Virus record (IMG/VR): IMGVR_UViG_3300024999_000030
Span: 124,001-188,000 of that record
From: a virus
Direction: 5' to 3' (one strand)
Length of the DNA stretch: 64,000 nt
Part shown: positions 17,920 through 26,893 of the stretch, in pieces
How positions within the stretch are numbered: position 1 is the first letter of the stretch
Layout of the letters: every line of letters starts with the position of its first letter
Position numbers and translations under genes: made by a program
Notes under the pieces: generated by a model
What the model saw: only the letters and a program-made list of their open reading frames with translations
What the model was told of the DNA's origin: nothing
Databases searched by the model: none

Positions 17920-18255
17920 ATGGATATGATGGCGAAAATTACTTCCAGCTCTAAAGCCGTAATGGTGGCCACAAAAAACACAGCCAAAAGTACTTTTGTT
18001 CCCAAAAGGGGAGATAGAAAAACTCGTATGACCGTTCTCACTATGTTATTATTTCTAGCAATTAATGTATGGGCCATGACGAAGTATCAGGTTGATGTTG
18101 TGGAGGTTTTAAAGTTGAATGCAGATTTTATGTGGAAAGTGTTAACGGTTTTTGTTGCTGGTAACGGTGTATCGGCAATCGCCGATGGATTTGGTGGTAA
18201 ATCTAATAAGCCCCCAAGCCCAGCTTTTGATGCGGATGATCTTAAGGGAGATTAA
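17920..18255 (+). CDS. Small two-helix membrane protein, holin-like size
   Basis: 111 residues. A basic N-terminus is followed by one hydrophobic helix (about 38-55), a second (about 70-92) and a charged tail. The size and topology would suit a holin, but no endolysin is adjacent, so this is a guess. Confidence 0.6.
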   Translation: MDMMAKITSSSKAVMVATKNTAKSTFVPKRGDRKTRMTVLTMLLFLAINVWAMTKYQVDVVEVLKLNADFMWKVLTVFVAGNGVSAIADGFGGKSNKPPSPAFDADDLKGD

Positions 18256-18258
18256 CCA

Positions 18259-18723
18259 ATGGGACGTTTAGGACTTAAGGGCGGCGTTGGAGATAAACTT
18301 CAACCCGAAGATGTAGATAAAAAACAATTAGAAATGGGAATCAAGGTAGAGCAAGAGCACGTAAAACATAGTAAGTCTCTATCTAAGAAGGAAAAAGACG
18401 ACCTCGCTCGTGATATAGCTATGGATCACCTTGCTGAAATTTCCGACTATTATACAAGATTAAAAAAAATGGAAGAAGAGGCAAAAAAAGATAAAAATGT
18501 AGATGTAAAAGAAGATGAGGAACTGGAGAAAGAAGCTATTTTTGCTCCATGGCACACAACTGAACATCCATCTCAAATTCCCAAGGATGCACCAGTGTCA
18601 CCCATGCCTCAAATGCATCACAGGTATCCCGCCGATCAAGCAACTTGGCCCAAAGCTAAAGAAGAAATGATTAAAAGAGAAAAGCTTAAGGTAAAAGCCA
18701 GGAGAAAGAAGGAGTCGACGTGA
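18259..18723 (+). CDS. Charged hypothetical protein
   Basis: 154 residues, Lys/Glu-rich helical protein with a His/Pro/Met-rich insert (about 95-130). Overlaps the next gene by four bases. Function unknown. Confidence 0.65.
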   Translation: MGRLGLKGGVGDKLQPEDVDKKQLEMGIKVEQEHVKHSKSLSKKEKDDLARDIAMDHLAEISDYYTRLKKMEEEAKKDKNVDVKEDEELEKEAIFAPWHTTEHPSQIPKDAPVSPMPQMHHRYPADQATWPKAKEEMIKREKLKVKARRKKEST

Positions 18724-19013
18724 CAAAAGATGAAGTTTTAGCCTTTTTACCAGAAATGAGTATAGAAGAGTTATCTACCATTAAACATGAAATAAATAAG
18801 CTCATGTATGAACATAATAAAACTGGCTTAGATGAGATTCTAGCTAATCCGCCAAAAGCCTTAAAGAATCTAGAAACATTACAACTCCCCAGAGAAATTA
18901 AAGACGCCATGGAAATGAATAAAGAAGCAATTATGGCAGCCTATGGTGTGATGAGAAGTTTAGGATTAATTACGGAGATTGAAAATGACCCCTCCCACAA
19001 GCCGAAAGACTGA
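18720..19013 (+). CDS. Small helical protein
   Basis: 97 residues with a GTG start inside the previous stop (GTGA overlap) and GAAGGAG upstream. Acidic and helical. Function unknown. Confidence 0.65.
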   Translation: MTKDEVLAFLPEMSIEELSTIKHEINKLMYEHNKTGLDEILANPPKALKNLETLQLPREIKDAMEMNKEAIMAAYGVMRSLGLITEIENDPSHKPKD

Positions 19014-19536
19014 AGAAACTAAACATACATTCAAAACTTTAGCTAAAAAAATGGGCTTGGACGAAGTATCTATTCCGTTTCAATGGATGTGGAAAATTGT
19101 AGCTGTGGTGTTTGCGGGTGGGATGGCTTGGGCTACTCTCTATGGTAGTGTATCTGGTTTAAAGCAAAAAAATTCCAATTTGGAATCTATTCAACAATCT
19201 CAAGCAATCCAAGTATATGCCATGCACGATGATTTGGTCACTATGAAAGGGCAGATGGACTTGTTGCAATTTAAAATGGATGAAATGTTAAAGCGCACCA
19301 ATCGGTCTGCAAGATTTACCTCCGCTGCAGAGTTAATGAGCTTACCCTCCCCAGAGGAAGCCCCTATAAAACACAAAACAACACAGTATGAAGTTGAAGA
19401 CGGGGAATCTCTTTGGGACGTGGCTAAGAAATTAAATGTATCTCCCGATAGTCTTATTAAAAGCAATCCAGATTTATTACAACCTGGAGCTAAATTTGGC
19501 AAAGGGTTGATTTTAAAATATGAGAAACAAACTTGA
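18985..19536 (+). CDS. Membrane-anchored LysM protein
   Basis: 183 residues from the ATG at 18985 (CGGAGATT upstream). Layout: short basic N-terminus, transmembrane helix (about 33-55), coiled coil, linker, and a C-terminal LysM domain (DGESLWDVAKKLNVSPDSL, then P-D-L-L-Q-P-G). LysM binds peptidoglycan, so the protein probably links the inner membrane to the cell wall, or is part of a lysis or injection apparatus. Confidence 0.82.
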   Translation: MTPPTSRKTEETKHTFKTLAKKMGLDEVSIPFQWMWKIVAVVFAGGMAWATLYGSVSGLKQKNSNLESIQQSQAIQVYAMHDDLVTMKGQMDLLQFKMDEMLKRTNRSARFTSAAELMSLPSPEEAPIKHKTTQYEVEDGESLWDVAKKLNVSPDSLIKSNPDLLQPGAKFGKGLILKYEKQT

Positions 19537-19561
19537 CAATAACTGATTTAAAAGTTATATT
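19533..19561 (+). promoter_or_regulatory. sigma70-type promoter (TTGACA-17-TATATT)
   Basis: Perfect -35 at the end of the LysM gene, -10 at 19556, spacer 17. It drives the 19575 unit. Confidence 0.82.
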
Positions 19562-19574
19562 TATTTGAGGAAAG

Positions 19575-19964
19575 ATGAACAAAATTCAAATATACAGAGA
19601 AAAAGTGCTTATTGAATACTTACGTTCTTTACGTGAAATTGAGCAAGCTTTACTTGATAGCCCAAAAAAGATTTCTTTAGAACTTATAGATAAAATGAGT
19701 AATTTATTATATATGGACGCTACACCAGTTTGCGATGTGTGTTCCTATTCATGTCGGCAGGATGACACCTTACAACCTCACTGTTATATGGCAAGCTTAG
19801 CGACCACGAGCGTGAGGCATTTTTTGCATTTATATTCTATTACTTATGATCAGAAAACTGCTAGAAAACAAATATTGGAACAAATTCCCAAAGTGATTGT
19901 TGGGCTTATGGAAGTTCAAGCCCAAGTTATGGCACAATTTGGAGTTGAAAATGAGACTGTTTAA
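19575..19964 (+). CDS. Cys-cluster small protein, likely paralog family member
   Basis: 129 residues. Helical N-terminus, then C-D-V-C-x3-C and a further Cys about ten residues on, then a C-terminal helix ending L-M-E-V-Q-A. This arrangement (N-helix, C-x2-C core, single Cys, long terminal helix) recurs in the genes at 28.1, 30-31, 32.6, 43.9 and 50.9-53.9 kb. Probably one zinc site; role unknown. Confidence 0.65.
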   Translation: MNKIQIYREKVLIEYLRSLREIEQALLDSPKKISLELIDKMSNLLYMDATPVCDVCSYSCRQDDTLQPHCYMASLATTSVRHFLHLYSITYDQKTARKQILEQIPKVIVGLMEVQAQVMAQFGVENETV

Positions 19965-20268
19965 AATAGCTAGAGATGTTCTCACCCTTAGTCAAACATT
20001 TAATCCGAATGCCATTAGTAAAATGTTTCCTCCAGGACATCCCAATAAAAGCGAGGCTCAGAAATATAGAGAAGCAATAACTTTTTATTATACTGTATCC
20101 ACTCAAGTTCGTGGGGTCGACCAAGCCGCTAAGGCTAATTTATTTAATGAATGCGGTCAACTTCTTTCAAATATCCAAGCTGAACCATTAGATTCCTTTA
20201 TGGCTCATTTAAATGCTAAAATAGCAGAAATTAAGAGCGCCAAACTCACAGTGCGCCCTTTGATATGA
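19951..20268 (+). CDS. Hypothetical helical protein
   Basis: 105 residues from the ATG at 19951, overlapping the previous gene by 14 bases. No recognised domain. Confidence 0.65.
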   Translation: MRLFKIARDVLTLSQTFNPNAISKMFPPGHPNKSEAQKYREAITFYYTVSTQVRGVDQAAKANLFNECGQLLSNIQAEPLDSFMAHLNAKIAEIKSAKLTVRPLI

Positions 20269-20281
20269 TAGGAGGAAATAA

Positions 20282-20935
20282 ATGTCAAATAATGCACCAA
20301 TTGGAGATTATTCTTTAAATCAACCGGGGTATTACACAATAAAATCATATAATAATTGCATAGACAATCAAGATAGTTGTAATATTACCGCTTCAAGCGA
20401 CAATACGGAATGGCAAATGACGACATCCACAACCACAACCATCCCATACGCCACAACTAGCCTACCGTACACCGCTGCCACAGCCACCTATGGCCCGATT
20501 ATTCCCACAACTGGTAGTTGGAGTAGCAATGTAATATCTCTTAATGCGGAGGCAATGGTGGACGTTATAGACGGCTATGATATGCTTCCTATTTTCTTTG
20601 GAGATCAGTCGGCTTCAGCAAAAGCATTAGAAAGGCTTATTAGGCTTCATTATAAAAATAAAGATGAAATTGGTGAAAAAGTAAAGGAAGCAATTATCAA
20701 TAAAACTAATGCAGCATTAACATTACCCTGGTTGTTAGCATATCTTTTCTCTAAAAGATCAGAGCATGAAGCCTGTGCAGAGTATATAGAAGATATCTGT
20801 AGGGCTAATTTTATTAAAAGCAATGTCTTAACATTAGTAGGTTCCCATGGGAGCGTTTGGGAGGTTTTTACTAGCTATGAGGGAGACTTGACGCAGCTTG
20901 CATTAGAATTCTCTGCGTATTGTCAGACTATTTAA
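20282..20935 (+). CDS. Hypothetical protein with Thr-rich segment
   Basis: 217 residues behind AGGAGG. Residues about 40-80 are an extended Thr/Pro/Tyr-rich stretch; the C-terminal half is helical. The mix resembles a structural or surface-exposed protein, but no family is evident. Confidence 0.65.
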   Translation: MSNNAPIGDYSLNQPGYYTIKSYNNCIDNQDSCNITASSDNTEWQMTTSTTTTIPYATTSLPYTAATATYGPIIPTTGSWSSNVISLNAEAMVDVIDGYDMLPIFFGDQSASAKALERLIRLHYKNKDEIGEKVKEAIINKTNAALTLPWLLAYLFSKRSEHEACAEYIEDICRANFIKSNVLTLVGSHGSVWEVFTSYEGDLTQLALEFSAYCQTI

Positions 20936-20940
20936 ATTTT

Positions 20941-21129
20941 ATGAAAATTTCTCTTAATATAGACATTAATGATAAACAATTAGCCCAATTGAAAGACGAG
21001 GCCCAAAAGAGCTTTAATAATTGGAGCGATACTTTTGTAGATTCTCGTCATGAAGACAATGGGTATTGGCCAACTCCATTAGAGCTTTTTGCCATACGGC
21101 TTTTATTGTTTGAATTAACAAAAGAATAA
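20941..21129 (+). CDS. Small hypothetical protein
   Basis: 62 residues from the ATG at 20941; an in-frame TTG at 20920 is an alternative that would overlap the previous gene. Acidic and helical, before a terminator. Confidence 0.6.
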   Translation: MKISLNIDINDKQLAQLKDEAQKSFNNWSDTFVDSRHEDNGYWPTPLELFAIRLLLFELTKE

Positions 21130-21139
21130 AGATATCAAC

Positions 21140-21182
21140 ATAGCCGTCATAAAGTTATTATGTATTTATGGCGGCTATTTTG
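21140..21182 (+). terminator. Rho-independent terminator
   Basis: Long stem ATAGCCGtCATAAA / TTTATGgCGGCTAT with one mismatch and a short T run. Ends the unit begun at promoter 19533. Confidence 0.75.
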
Positions 21183-21196
21183 CGTCTAAATTACGG

Positions 21197-21225
21197 TTGA
21201 CAATTTTATCAATAAGGGTTATATT
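21197..21225 (+). promoter_or_regulatory. sigma70-type promoter (TTGACA-17-TATATT)
   Basis: Perfect -35 and family -10 with a 17-base spacer. It starts the long unit 21244-26832 that includes dnaJ and thyX. Confidence 0.85.
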
Positions 21226-21243
21226 ATTTAAGATGGAGGAAGT

Positions 21244-21633
21244 ATGCGACGGCCAAATAGCAATAAGTATGTGACAGTGGAAGCAATTAAAGCTTGGTTC
21301 TATTGGCATGAATGCGACATGTGCGGGGTGCGTTTTAAATTTGAACCTGGATATGATGTTTTTACACATTTAAAACTTACCCAACCAACTGAGAAAGAAA
21401 GAGAGTCGGGTATTCGTTGGAGATATGAATATCCCATTAAACAATGTGTTTGTGATAGTTGTGGAAAACGTCTTTTTGGAGTTAATCCATTTATGATTAC
21501 TCATCAAGATTTTCAGGATAGATTATTTAGAATTCACGATGGTCCGAAAATTGAAGAACAAATTCATGTTGAAAAAACTATGACAAATGCTCAACCTGGA
21601 TTAGTAGAAAGGGCTGCTTACAGCAGTAAATAA
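21244..21633 (+). CDS. Zinc-finger-like protein
   Basis: 129 residues with GATGGAGGAAG upstream. Two C-x2-C pairs, C-D-M-C-G and C-D-S-C-G, about 45 residues apart, suggest a zinc ribbon or treble clef. Directly precedes dnaJ. Confidence 0.65.
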   Translation: MRRPNSNKYVTVEAIKAWFYWHECDMCGVRFKFEPGYDVFTHLKLTQPTEKERESGIRWRYEYPIKQCVCDSCGKRLFGVNPFMITHQDFQDRLFRIHDGPKIEEQIHVEKTMTNAQPGLVERAAYSSK

Positions 21634-21635
21634 CA

Positions 21636-22652
21636 ATGAGTTATTATGAAGCTTTAGGTGTTACTAAAGAGGCAACGGCGGAAGAAATTAAAAAGGCATA
21701 TAGGGAAGCCGCTCTTAAGTATCATCCCGATAGAAATCCTGGTAACCAAGAAGCTGAAGATAAGTTTAAAGTTGTTTCTGAAGCGTATTCTATTTTATCT
21801 GATGTTGAAAAACGCAGACAATATGATATGGGTGGCCAGAGCTATGATTTAAATGATCATGAAATGTGGGACGCTTTTTTTCCAGGTTTCCGCCCTAATT
21901 ATGGAGCGCCCGGCTCTCATAGAAGAAATTGGCCAGCAAGAGATGTGGAAACTGTTCTAAATATTACTTTAGAAGAGGCTTTTAGTGGAGTTGATAAAGA
22001 AATTTCATATCGAGCGGACATACCATGCTCGACTTGTAATGGGACCGGAGATTCCTCTGGGTCTAGAGCACAATGCTCTCATTGTCGAGGAACTGGAATG
22101 GAAAGCTCAAGACGAGGCAATTTTGTTGTACAGCGTGCCTGCCCCATATGTGGTGGAGATGGAAATTCTATCACTAATAAATGTGGTAAATGTAATGGGA
22201 GAGGCAGTATTAAAGAAGATAAAATTGTATCTGTAACTATTCCCGCCGGAATTCCAAATAGGGCTCAAATGAGAGTTCCAAACCACGGTGGAACTGGTGG
22301 CTTCCCAGGTCATGAAACTGTGACTGGAGATTTATATGTAAATATTATCATTCAACCACATCCAGAATTTATAAGGCAGGGAGAAGATATTAATTATCAA
22401 TTAAATATCTCTCCAGCTAAAGCTACTCTTGGTGGTACTGTAGATTTAAGTAATTTTATGTTTCATGGAACTGTGAAAATTCCGCCAGGAACCGCCAGTG
22501 GAACTAAATTTGCCGTTCGAGGAAAGGGAATGCCAAAATTTCAAAATAAAGGTCGGGGAGACTTTTATTATGAAGTAATAATTGTTCCCAAGACCCAGTT
22601 AACTGACAAGGAAACTGAACTATATCGACAGTTATTGGAGATGGAACAATGA
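21636..22652 (+). CDS. dnaJ: DnaJ (Hsp40) co-chaperone
   Basis: 338 residues. J domain with H-P-D (about residues 32-34), short G/F region, and four C-x2-C-x-G-x-G zinc modules (C-S-T-C, C-S-H-C, C-P-I-C, C-G-K-C), followed by two substrate-binding beta domains. This is a complete class A DnaJ, slightly shorter than the bacterial one. It stimulates DnaK ATPase; no DnaK or GrpE is in the window, so the host DnaK is the likely partner. Confidence 0.95.
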   Translation: MSYYEALGVTKEATAEEIKKAYREAALKYHPDRNPGNQEAEDKFKVVSEAYSILSDVEKRRQYDMGGQSYDLNDHEMWDAFFPGFRPNYGAPGSHRRNWPARDVETVLNITLEEAFSGVDKEISYRADIPCSTCNGTGDSSGSRAQCSHCRGTGMESSRRGNFVVQRACPICGGDGNSITNKCGKCNGRGSIKEDKIVSVTIPAGIPNRAQMRVPNHGGTGGFPGHETVTGDLYVNIIIQPHPEFIRQGEDINYQLNISPAKATLGGTVDLSNFMFHGTVKIPPGTASGTKFAVRGKGMPKFQNKGRGDFYYEVIIVPKTQLTDKETELYRQLLEMEQ

Positions 22653-23026
22653 AGGAATGGAGAATTTATAAGGCAGATTTTAGTATAGATCCTAATCTTG
22701 GGGTACTTGTTTCCTGTTCTTATTTTGTTACTCAAGATGTAAGAGATATTCTGAAAAGTTTAAATTCCTTTTTTCTACAACAACTTAGGAATTTGGAGGC
22801 AACGGAAGATATTGGTCATTTTGTTTTGGTAAAATTATCTGATTCTGAAAGTAGTTTAATAAACAACGTATTTCCTATTTATGAAATTAAAACAATTGAA
22901 AATGACACGCCAGTAGTTTATTTTACTAATCATTTAGGTTGGGTAAAAGATTTGAACGTACAAGAAATTAGTTCCATTAAGTTAAAATATTCTGATGTCC
23001 ATATTATATATGAAGGAAAGGAGTAA
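22649..23026 (+). CDS. Hypothetical protein
   Basis: 125 residues, coupled to dnaJ by an ATGA overlap. Beta/alpha mixture, no recognised domain. Confidence 0.65.
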   Translation: MKEWRIYKADFSIDPNLGVLVSCSYFVTQDVRDILKSLNSFFLQQLRNLEATEDIGHFVLVKLSDSESSLINNVFPIYEIKTIENDTPVVYFTNHLGWVKDLNVQEISSIKLKYSDVHIIYEGKE

Positions 23027-23028
23027 TC

Positions 23029-23814
23029 ATGATGGGATCTATGAGTGCGGCTTATGAAAACAGACCACCGTCCAACAATACTGAATCTTTATCTGATCAA
23101 ATTAGTCGAAATTTAGATATGATAACGAGTAAAACCTTTAGTAGCGTAGTCGATTTATCTAATGAAGAGTTTGAATTAATGCAACGTAGTTTTATGTCAA
23201 CTTTAGGTGATGTTGAGCAATCTACTAACGCATTGTTGCATTATTTTAATGATATGGATTTTTATGAAGATTGGGCTGCCGCATTGTTAGCTGCAACTGA
23301 TACTGGATTAGAATGTGGTAGTAGTAACGTCCCAACTGAATTTATGCAAATCAAACATGCCTTATCTGGTGTTTTAATGTCTATTCAACTTTTTCATATT
23401 ATTGCTGATAAGGCTTCCAATTCAACTTTAATTAAAGACACATTAGATGCTCGTTCTCGTTCAGAATTGATTTCAGAGGCCAGAGATCGAGTGGCTGCTT
23501 TGCATAATGGCAATAAATATAATGGGTTGTTGAAAACGGCAAATTATGAATCTGAAAAAGTCAATATTTCTAAAATTTATCTCGAAAGAATGAATTTTAT
23601 TAGTCCAATCATTCTATTTTTTCCAGCATGGTCCGTTACAGCTAATCACAGTTTAAATTCTCAATTGAGGAACCTAATTGCTTCAGCTAATGCTAAGGGA
23701 ACCGTATCAATGATGCCTGACGCCCAAAGACTTATACAATTTATTAGTTTGGCTTCTAGAGTTAATTTTGACATATCTAATGTATCTCTTCAGCTTATAC
23801 GCTGGACAAAATAA
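23029..23814 (+). CDS. Hypothetical helical protein
   Basis: 261 residues with AAAGGAG upstream; ATG at 23029 or 23032. Mostly alpha-helical, Asn/Ser/Leu-rich, no membrane segment. The only GATACTGG octamer seen in the left arm lies here. Function unknown. Confidence 0.7.
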   Translation: MMGSMSAAYENRPPSNNTESLSDQISRNLDMITSKTFSSVVDLSNEEFELMQRSFMSTLGDVEQSTNALLHYFNDMDFYEDWAAALLAATDTGLECGSSNVPTEFMQIKHALSGVLMSIQLFHIIADKASNSTLIKDTLDARSRSELISEARDRVAALHNGNKYNGLLKTANYESEKVNISKIYLERMNFISPIILFFPAWSVTANHSLNSQLRNLIASANAKGTVSMMPDAQRLIQFISLASRVNFDISNVSLQLIRWTK

Positions 23815-23831
23815 AATAAGGAGAAAGAAAA

Positions 23832-24068
23832 ATGGAAGAAAGTTTAGGTATTAAACAAGCTATTGCAGCGGTAGATGAGGCTATTAATGATACTAAATAT
23901 ATTGTATTAAATCCACCTCCGAAGCCAAAGGTAACTATGGCCCATGCTCTAACCCGTCGCCTTAATCGCGCTTTAGAACTACAGCGTAGAAATAAAGTGG
24001 CCTTTGCTAAACGTAGGGCTAAGAATAAAGTAGCCCGTATTAGTCGTAGGATGAATAGGAGTAAATAA
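23832..24068 (+). CDS. Small basic protein
   Basis: 78 residues with AAGGAGAAAG upstream. The last 40 residues are strongly Arg/Lys-rich, suggesting nucleic-acid binding. Confidence 0.65.
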   Translation: MEESLGIKQAIAAVDEAINDTKYIVLNPPPKPKVTMAHALTRRLNRALELQRRNKVAFAKRRAKNKVARISRRMNRSK

Positions 24069-24070
24069 TT

Positions 24071-24262
24071 ATGGGTATTCCACGTAAGATTAAACTTGGA
24101 AAGGTTCGCATACGCATTCCCCTCCCAAAGCGTTCTGGGAAAACTATGCTAACTAAATTAGATAAAAAGAATCGAGAACGTAAGAGCGGTTCTGAGTACC
24201 TTCAAGAAAGCCAAGAAGAGTGGGAAGTAGGTGAGGAAGAAGATGGAACTGAATCCGAGTGA
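24071..24262 (+). CDS. Small basic/acidic protein
   Basis: 63 residues: basic first half, Glu-rich second half. Two bases after the preceding stop. Function unknown. Confidence 0.55.
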   Translation: MGIPRKIKLGKVRIRIPLPKRSGKTMLTKLDKKNRERKSGSEYLQESQEEWEVGEEEDGTESE

Positions 24263-24521
24263 TAAAATGAAACTTGACTCTTTAATGAAAGAGAGAATGA
24301 AGCTTTTTAGTATGCTTTCTCAAGCCAAAGAAATGGCTTTAGATCCAGTTTTTGTTCGGCTTGCTAAGTTAGGTATGCCAGAACAAAGCACATTGGTAAG
24401 CGCTTATCAACAACCCTTATCTAATACCAAACTATATCCCATCGTTGAAATTATTCCTGAAATTGAACGGAGATTAATAGAGAATGAGCAGCTCATCAAC
24501 GCACTTGTGCCCGCTGTGTAA
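24243..24521 (+). CDS. Small helical protein
   Basis: 92 residues from the ATG at 24243 (GAGGAAGAAG upstream), overlapping the previous gene by 20 bases. Helical hairpin with Met-rich helices. Function unknown. Confidence 0.6.
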   Translation: MELNPSDKMKLDSLMKERMKLFSMLSQAKEMALDPVFVRLAKLGMPEQSTLVSAYQQPLSNTKLYPIVEIIPEIERRLIENEQLINALVPAV

Positions 24522-24687
24522 ATCACAATGCTATATTTCAACTATAGTTGAAAGTAAATGTGTTTTATGTGACGAAGACTTAATTTATAATGGCAAACCT
24601 TTACAACTTTGTCATAAATGCGCAGTCAAATTTCAACGCTGCGCTTTATGTTCTGTGAAATTAATTGAAATTGAACAGGATAAATAA
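24484..24687 (+). CDS. Cys-rich zinc protein
   Basis: 67 residues with four Cys pairs (C-P-L-C, C-V-L-C, C-H-K-C, C-A-L-C) giving a two-zinc treble-clef/RING-like spacing. Overlaps the previous gene. Could be a nucleic-acid or protein adaptor. Confidence 0.7.
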   Translation: MSSSSTHLCPLCKSQCYISTIVESKCVLCDEDLIYNGKPLQLCHKCAVKFQRCALCSVKLIEIEQDK

Positions 24688-24819
24688 GTGGAGAATAAGG
24701 AGCGAAAATGTATTGGATGCTCCCGGCTCCTACCTGTAGATTTCTTATTTTCACTTTGTGATGATTGTTTTATATATTATTTAGATTTTATTAAAAAGGG
24801 GCGTAACAATGGGGCATAG
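24688..24819 (+). CDS. Tiny zinc-finger protein
   Basis: 43 residues from a GTG directly after the preceding stop. C-I-G-C and C-D-D-C pairs form one likely zinc site. Overlaps thyX by 11 bases. Confidence 0.6.
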   Translation: MENKERKCIGCSRLLPVDFLFSLCDDCFIYYLDFIKKGRNNGA

Positions 24820-25579
24820 TATAGTGCCAGAAGCTGAAGCAATTTTAGATCAATCGTTTCCCGTGTTAGATAAGGGGTTTATACGTTTAGTTGATTATAA
24901 TGGTAGCGATAGTCGTATTGTTCAGGCTGCTAGAGTCTCATATGGAAATGGTACTAAAACCATGCGTGAAGACGCTAAGCTTATTGATTATTTATTGAAA
25001 CATGAGCACATGTCGCCATTTGAGATGGTTAATTTTACATTCCACCTTAAGTTGCCAATTTTTGTTTTCAGGCAAATGGTTAGGCATCGAACAGCGCGAT
25101 TAAATGAGATTTCTGGTCGATATTCTGTACTGGAAGATGAGTTTTATGTCCCCAATCCAGGTGATATAAGATCACAAGATACTGTAAATAAACAAGGAAG
25201 ATCTGAAGAAATGCTGCCAGATGCACTTTTTCAATGTGCTGATTTTCATGATGAACAGATTAGGGACTATGCAGAATATAAACAGCGTGTAGACGCCGGA
25301 ATGGCCAGAGAATTAGCTCGTATCAACCTACCGGTTTCATTGTACACACAACTGTATTGGAACATTGATTTACGAAATCTGTTTAATTTTCTCAAATTAA
25401 GGCTGGATGTTCATGCTCAATATGAAATACGTGAATATGCAAGAGTTCTTATGGATTTAGTACAAAAGGTATCACCTATGGCCTTTGCTTCGTTTGAGGA
25501 ACATATTCTATATGCTATTAAGTTAAGTAGGTCAGAGGTGTTAGCTGTGGAAGGAAATTTTAAAATTGAAGAAAAATAA
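24809..25579 (+). CDS. thyX: Flavin-dependent thymidylate synthase
   Basis: 256 residues. The ThyX motif R92-H-R ... S106 (RHRTARLNEISGRYS) and the upstream HEHMSPFE flavin/dUMP segment are both intact. It converts dUMP to dTMP with methylene-THF, FAD and NADPH, downstream of the phage dUTPase and dCMP deaminase. AAAGGGG precedes the ATG. Confidence 0.95.
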   Translation: MGHSIVPEAEAILDQSFPVLDKGFIRLVDYNGSDSRIVQAARVSYGNGTKTMREDAKLIDYLLKHEHMSPFEMVNFTFHLKLPIFVFRQMVRHRTARLNEISGRYSVLEDEFYVPNPGDIRSQDTVNKQGRSEEMLPDALFQCADFHDEQIRDYAEYKQRVDAGMARELARINLPVSLYTQLYWNIDLRNLFNFLKLRLDVHAQYEIREYARVLMDLVQKVSPMAFASFEEHILYAIKLSRSEVLAVEGNFKIEEK

Positions 25580-25739
25580 TTTTAATATTTATGAAACTTG
25601 GTATGGTCGACGATTTAACGGCGCTGTAAGAAACATGAGAAGACAAATAGAAGCAGAAGAAGATAGAAAGATTATGGAGCTTTTGGATGCAGAAGTAATG
25701 GGTCTCAAAAAAGATGAAAGTAAGGATGGAGATGTATAA
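25566..25739 (+). CDS. Small charged protein (TTG start)
   Basis: 57 residues from a TTG overlapping the end of thyX; its TAA shares a base with the next ATG. N-terminal I-Y-E-T-W-Y-G-R-R-F resembles motif B of the Trp microprotein family; the rest is Glu/Arg-rich helix. Confidence 0.55.
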   Translation: MKKNNFNIYETWYGRRFNGAVRNMRRQIEAEEDRKIMELLDAEVMGLKKDESKDGDV

Positions 25740-26020
25740 TGAGAGTCCATATGATTATTTCTCATGTTAAATTAATTAAAGACGCAATTCCTAAAGACAA
25801 CGATAATTTTGCAGATATGGAAGTAAAGAGAAAGCTATGGGATAAATGGTCTAGAACAATAGACGTGGATGCTAGTATAGTTCCCCGTGCTGGAGATGCT
25901 GTTTATAATATATTTGATAATGGTGTGAGTTATATGGTTGCTACTGTTTCATGGGACTATCAATCGGAAACCCCCACAATTCGCGTTTTATTAGCGGATA
26001 TTCAAATTGAATTAAAATGA
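25739..26020 (+). CDS. Small hypothetical protein
   Basis: 93 residues, mixed alpha/beta, tightly packed with overlapping starts and stops on both sides. No domain recognised. Confidence 0.65.
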   Translation: MRVHMIISHVKLIKDAIPKDNDNFADMEVKRKLWDKWSRTIDVDASIVPRAGDAVYNIFDNGVSYMVATVSWDYQSETPTIRVLLADIQIELK

Positions 26021-26241
26021 AAAAATTGAACGTTAAATATACATGGAAAATAAATAATCCACACAGGAAATATAGTGGCTCTACTCTTTTTGGGGTACAT
26101 TATTGCATTTTAAAACATAAACCAGTACACCCAAAAGAGGGTGATGCTTTAATTGATGTCGAAAAGTGGGAAATAGAAATATTCTTATTTGAAGAATGGC
26201 GCCCACTTGATTTTAATTTATTAGGAGGGCCTCCACTATGA
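26017..26241 (+). CDS. Small hypothetical protein
   Basis: 74 residues, beta-rich with several Trp and His, ATGA-coupled to both neighbours. Function unknown. Confidence 0.6.
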   Translation: MKKLNVKYTWKINNPHRKYSGSTLFGVHYCILKHKPVHPKEGDALIDVEKWEIEIFLFEEWRPLDFNLLGGPPL

Positions 26242-26492
26242 CAAGAGAACCATCTTCTTCTGAAGTTTTAGCTCTTAGAGAGCGTTCAGGCGCTGGTATT
26301 ATGATTTGCAAGAAAGCCTTGGAGGTTTGTAATGGTGATTTTCTTTTAGCGGAGGGATATATCAAGTATTATGGTTGTGCCATCAACGTTCGCCCTAAAG
26401 AGGGGGAAATTGCTTCTGAGGCTTACGATAAATGGGTAATGGAAAAGGCTCAAGAGTGGAAAGATCTTAAATTAAAGAAGACTGTAAAGTGA
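26238..26492 (+). CDS. EF-Ts N-terminal (UBA-like) domain protein
   Basis: 84 residues. Residues 8-47 match the three-helix N-terminal domain of elongation factor Ts: L-R-E-R-S-G-A-G-I-M-I-C-K-K-A-L-E, then C-N-G-D and A-E-G-Y-I-K-Y-Y-G. This is the part that docks on EF-Tu; the EF-Ts core and dimerisation domains are missing. A phage stand-alone copy could bind host EF-Tu and alter translation or recruit it (inference). GGAGGGCC lies upstream. Confidence 0.85.
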   Translation: MTREPSSSEVLALRERSGAGIMICKKALEVCNGDFLLAEGYIKYYGCAINVRPKEGEIASEAYDKWVMEKAQEWKDLKLKKTVK

Positions 26493-26596
26493 TTGCACCT
26501 ATTATTGTGGTAATAATTGTGCTCATAATTGGCTTCTTTGTTGACAAACTAGATAAACCAAACTCTCCTATTATTCTTACTTGGGCTTGGTTTTAA
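26489..26596 (+). CDS. Single-helix membrane microprotein
   Basis: 35 residues from a GTG overlapping the previous stop (GTGA). One transmembrane helix (about 3-18), ending in L-T-W-A-W-F. Confidence 0.45.
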   Translation: MIAPIIVVIIVLIIGFFVDKLDKPNSPIILTWAWF

Positions 26597-26646
26597 GGGG
26601 CAAGGATATCGTAAAAGCTTTCCAGTTCAAAAATAAGGAACACAAA

Positions 26647-26832
26647 ATGGCAATTAAAGAATCATCAGATTCATCTTTTAGGAGTGTGTATCGTACTTGG
26701 CGTCGGCATGGTTTCAAACAGGTTATAGAATCGTATATTATACAACGTCCCAATATTTTAGTTAATTCGGTCTTTTCTACTTGGCAATCTTATATAATTA
26801 AAGAAATCACATATTACAAATTACAAAAATAA
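26647..26832 (+). CDS. Trp microprotein with two copies of the T-W motif
   Basis: 61 residues from the ATG at 26647 (AAGGAACA upstream). Two repeats, S-V-Y-R-T-W-R-R-H and S-V-F-S-T-W-Q-S-Y, match motif B of the 33-44 kb microprotein family, here duplicated within one + strand protein. Before a strong terminator. Confidence 0.6.
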   Translation: MAIKESSDSSFRSVYRTWRRHGFKQVIESYIIQRPNILVNSVFSTWQSYIIKEITYYKLQK

Positions 26833-26833
26833 A

Positions 26834-26860
26834 GAAGGCCGCCACTTGGCGGCCTTCAGG
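26834..26860. terminator. Bidirectional terminator
   Basis: Stem GAAGGCCGCC / GGCGGCCTTC with an ACTT loop, between convergent genes 26832 and 26894. Confidence 0.8.
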
Positions 26861-26893
26861 CTATGTCGTAACATAGTCGGGGATATTTGTTGT

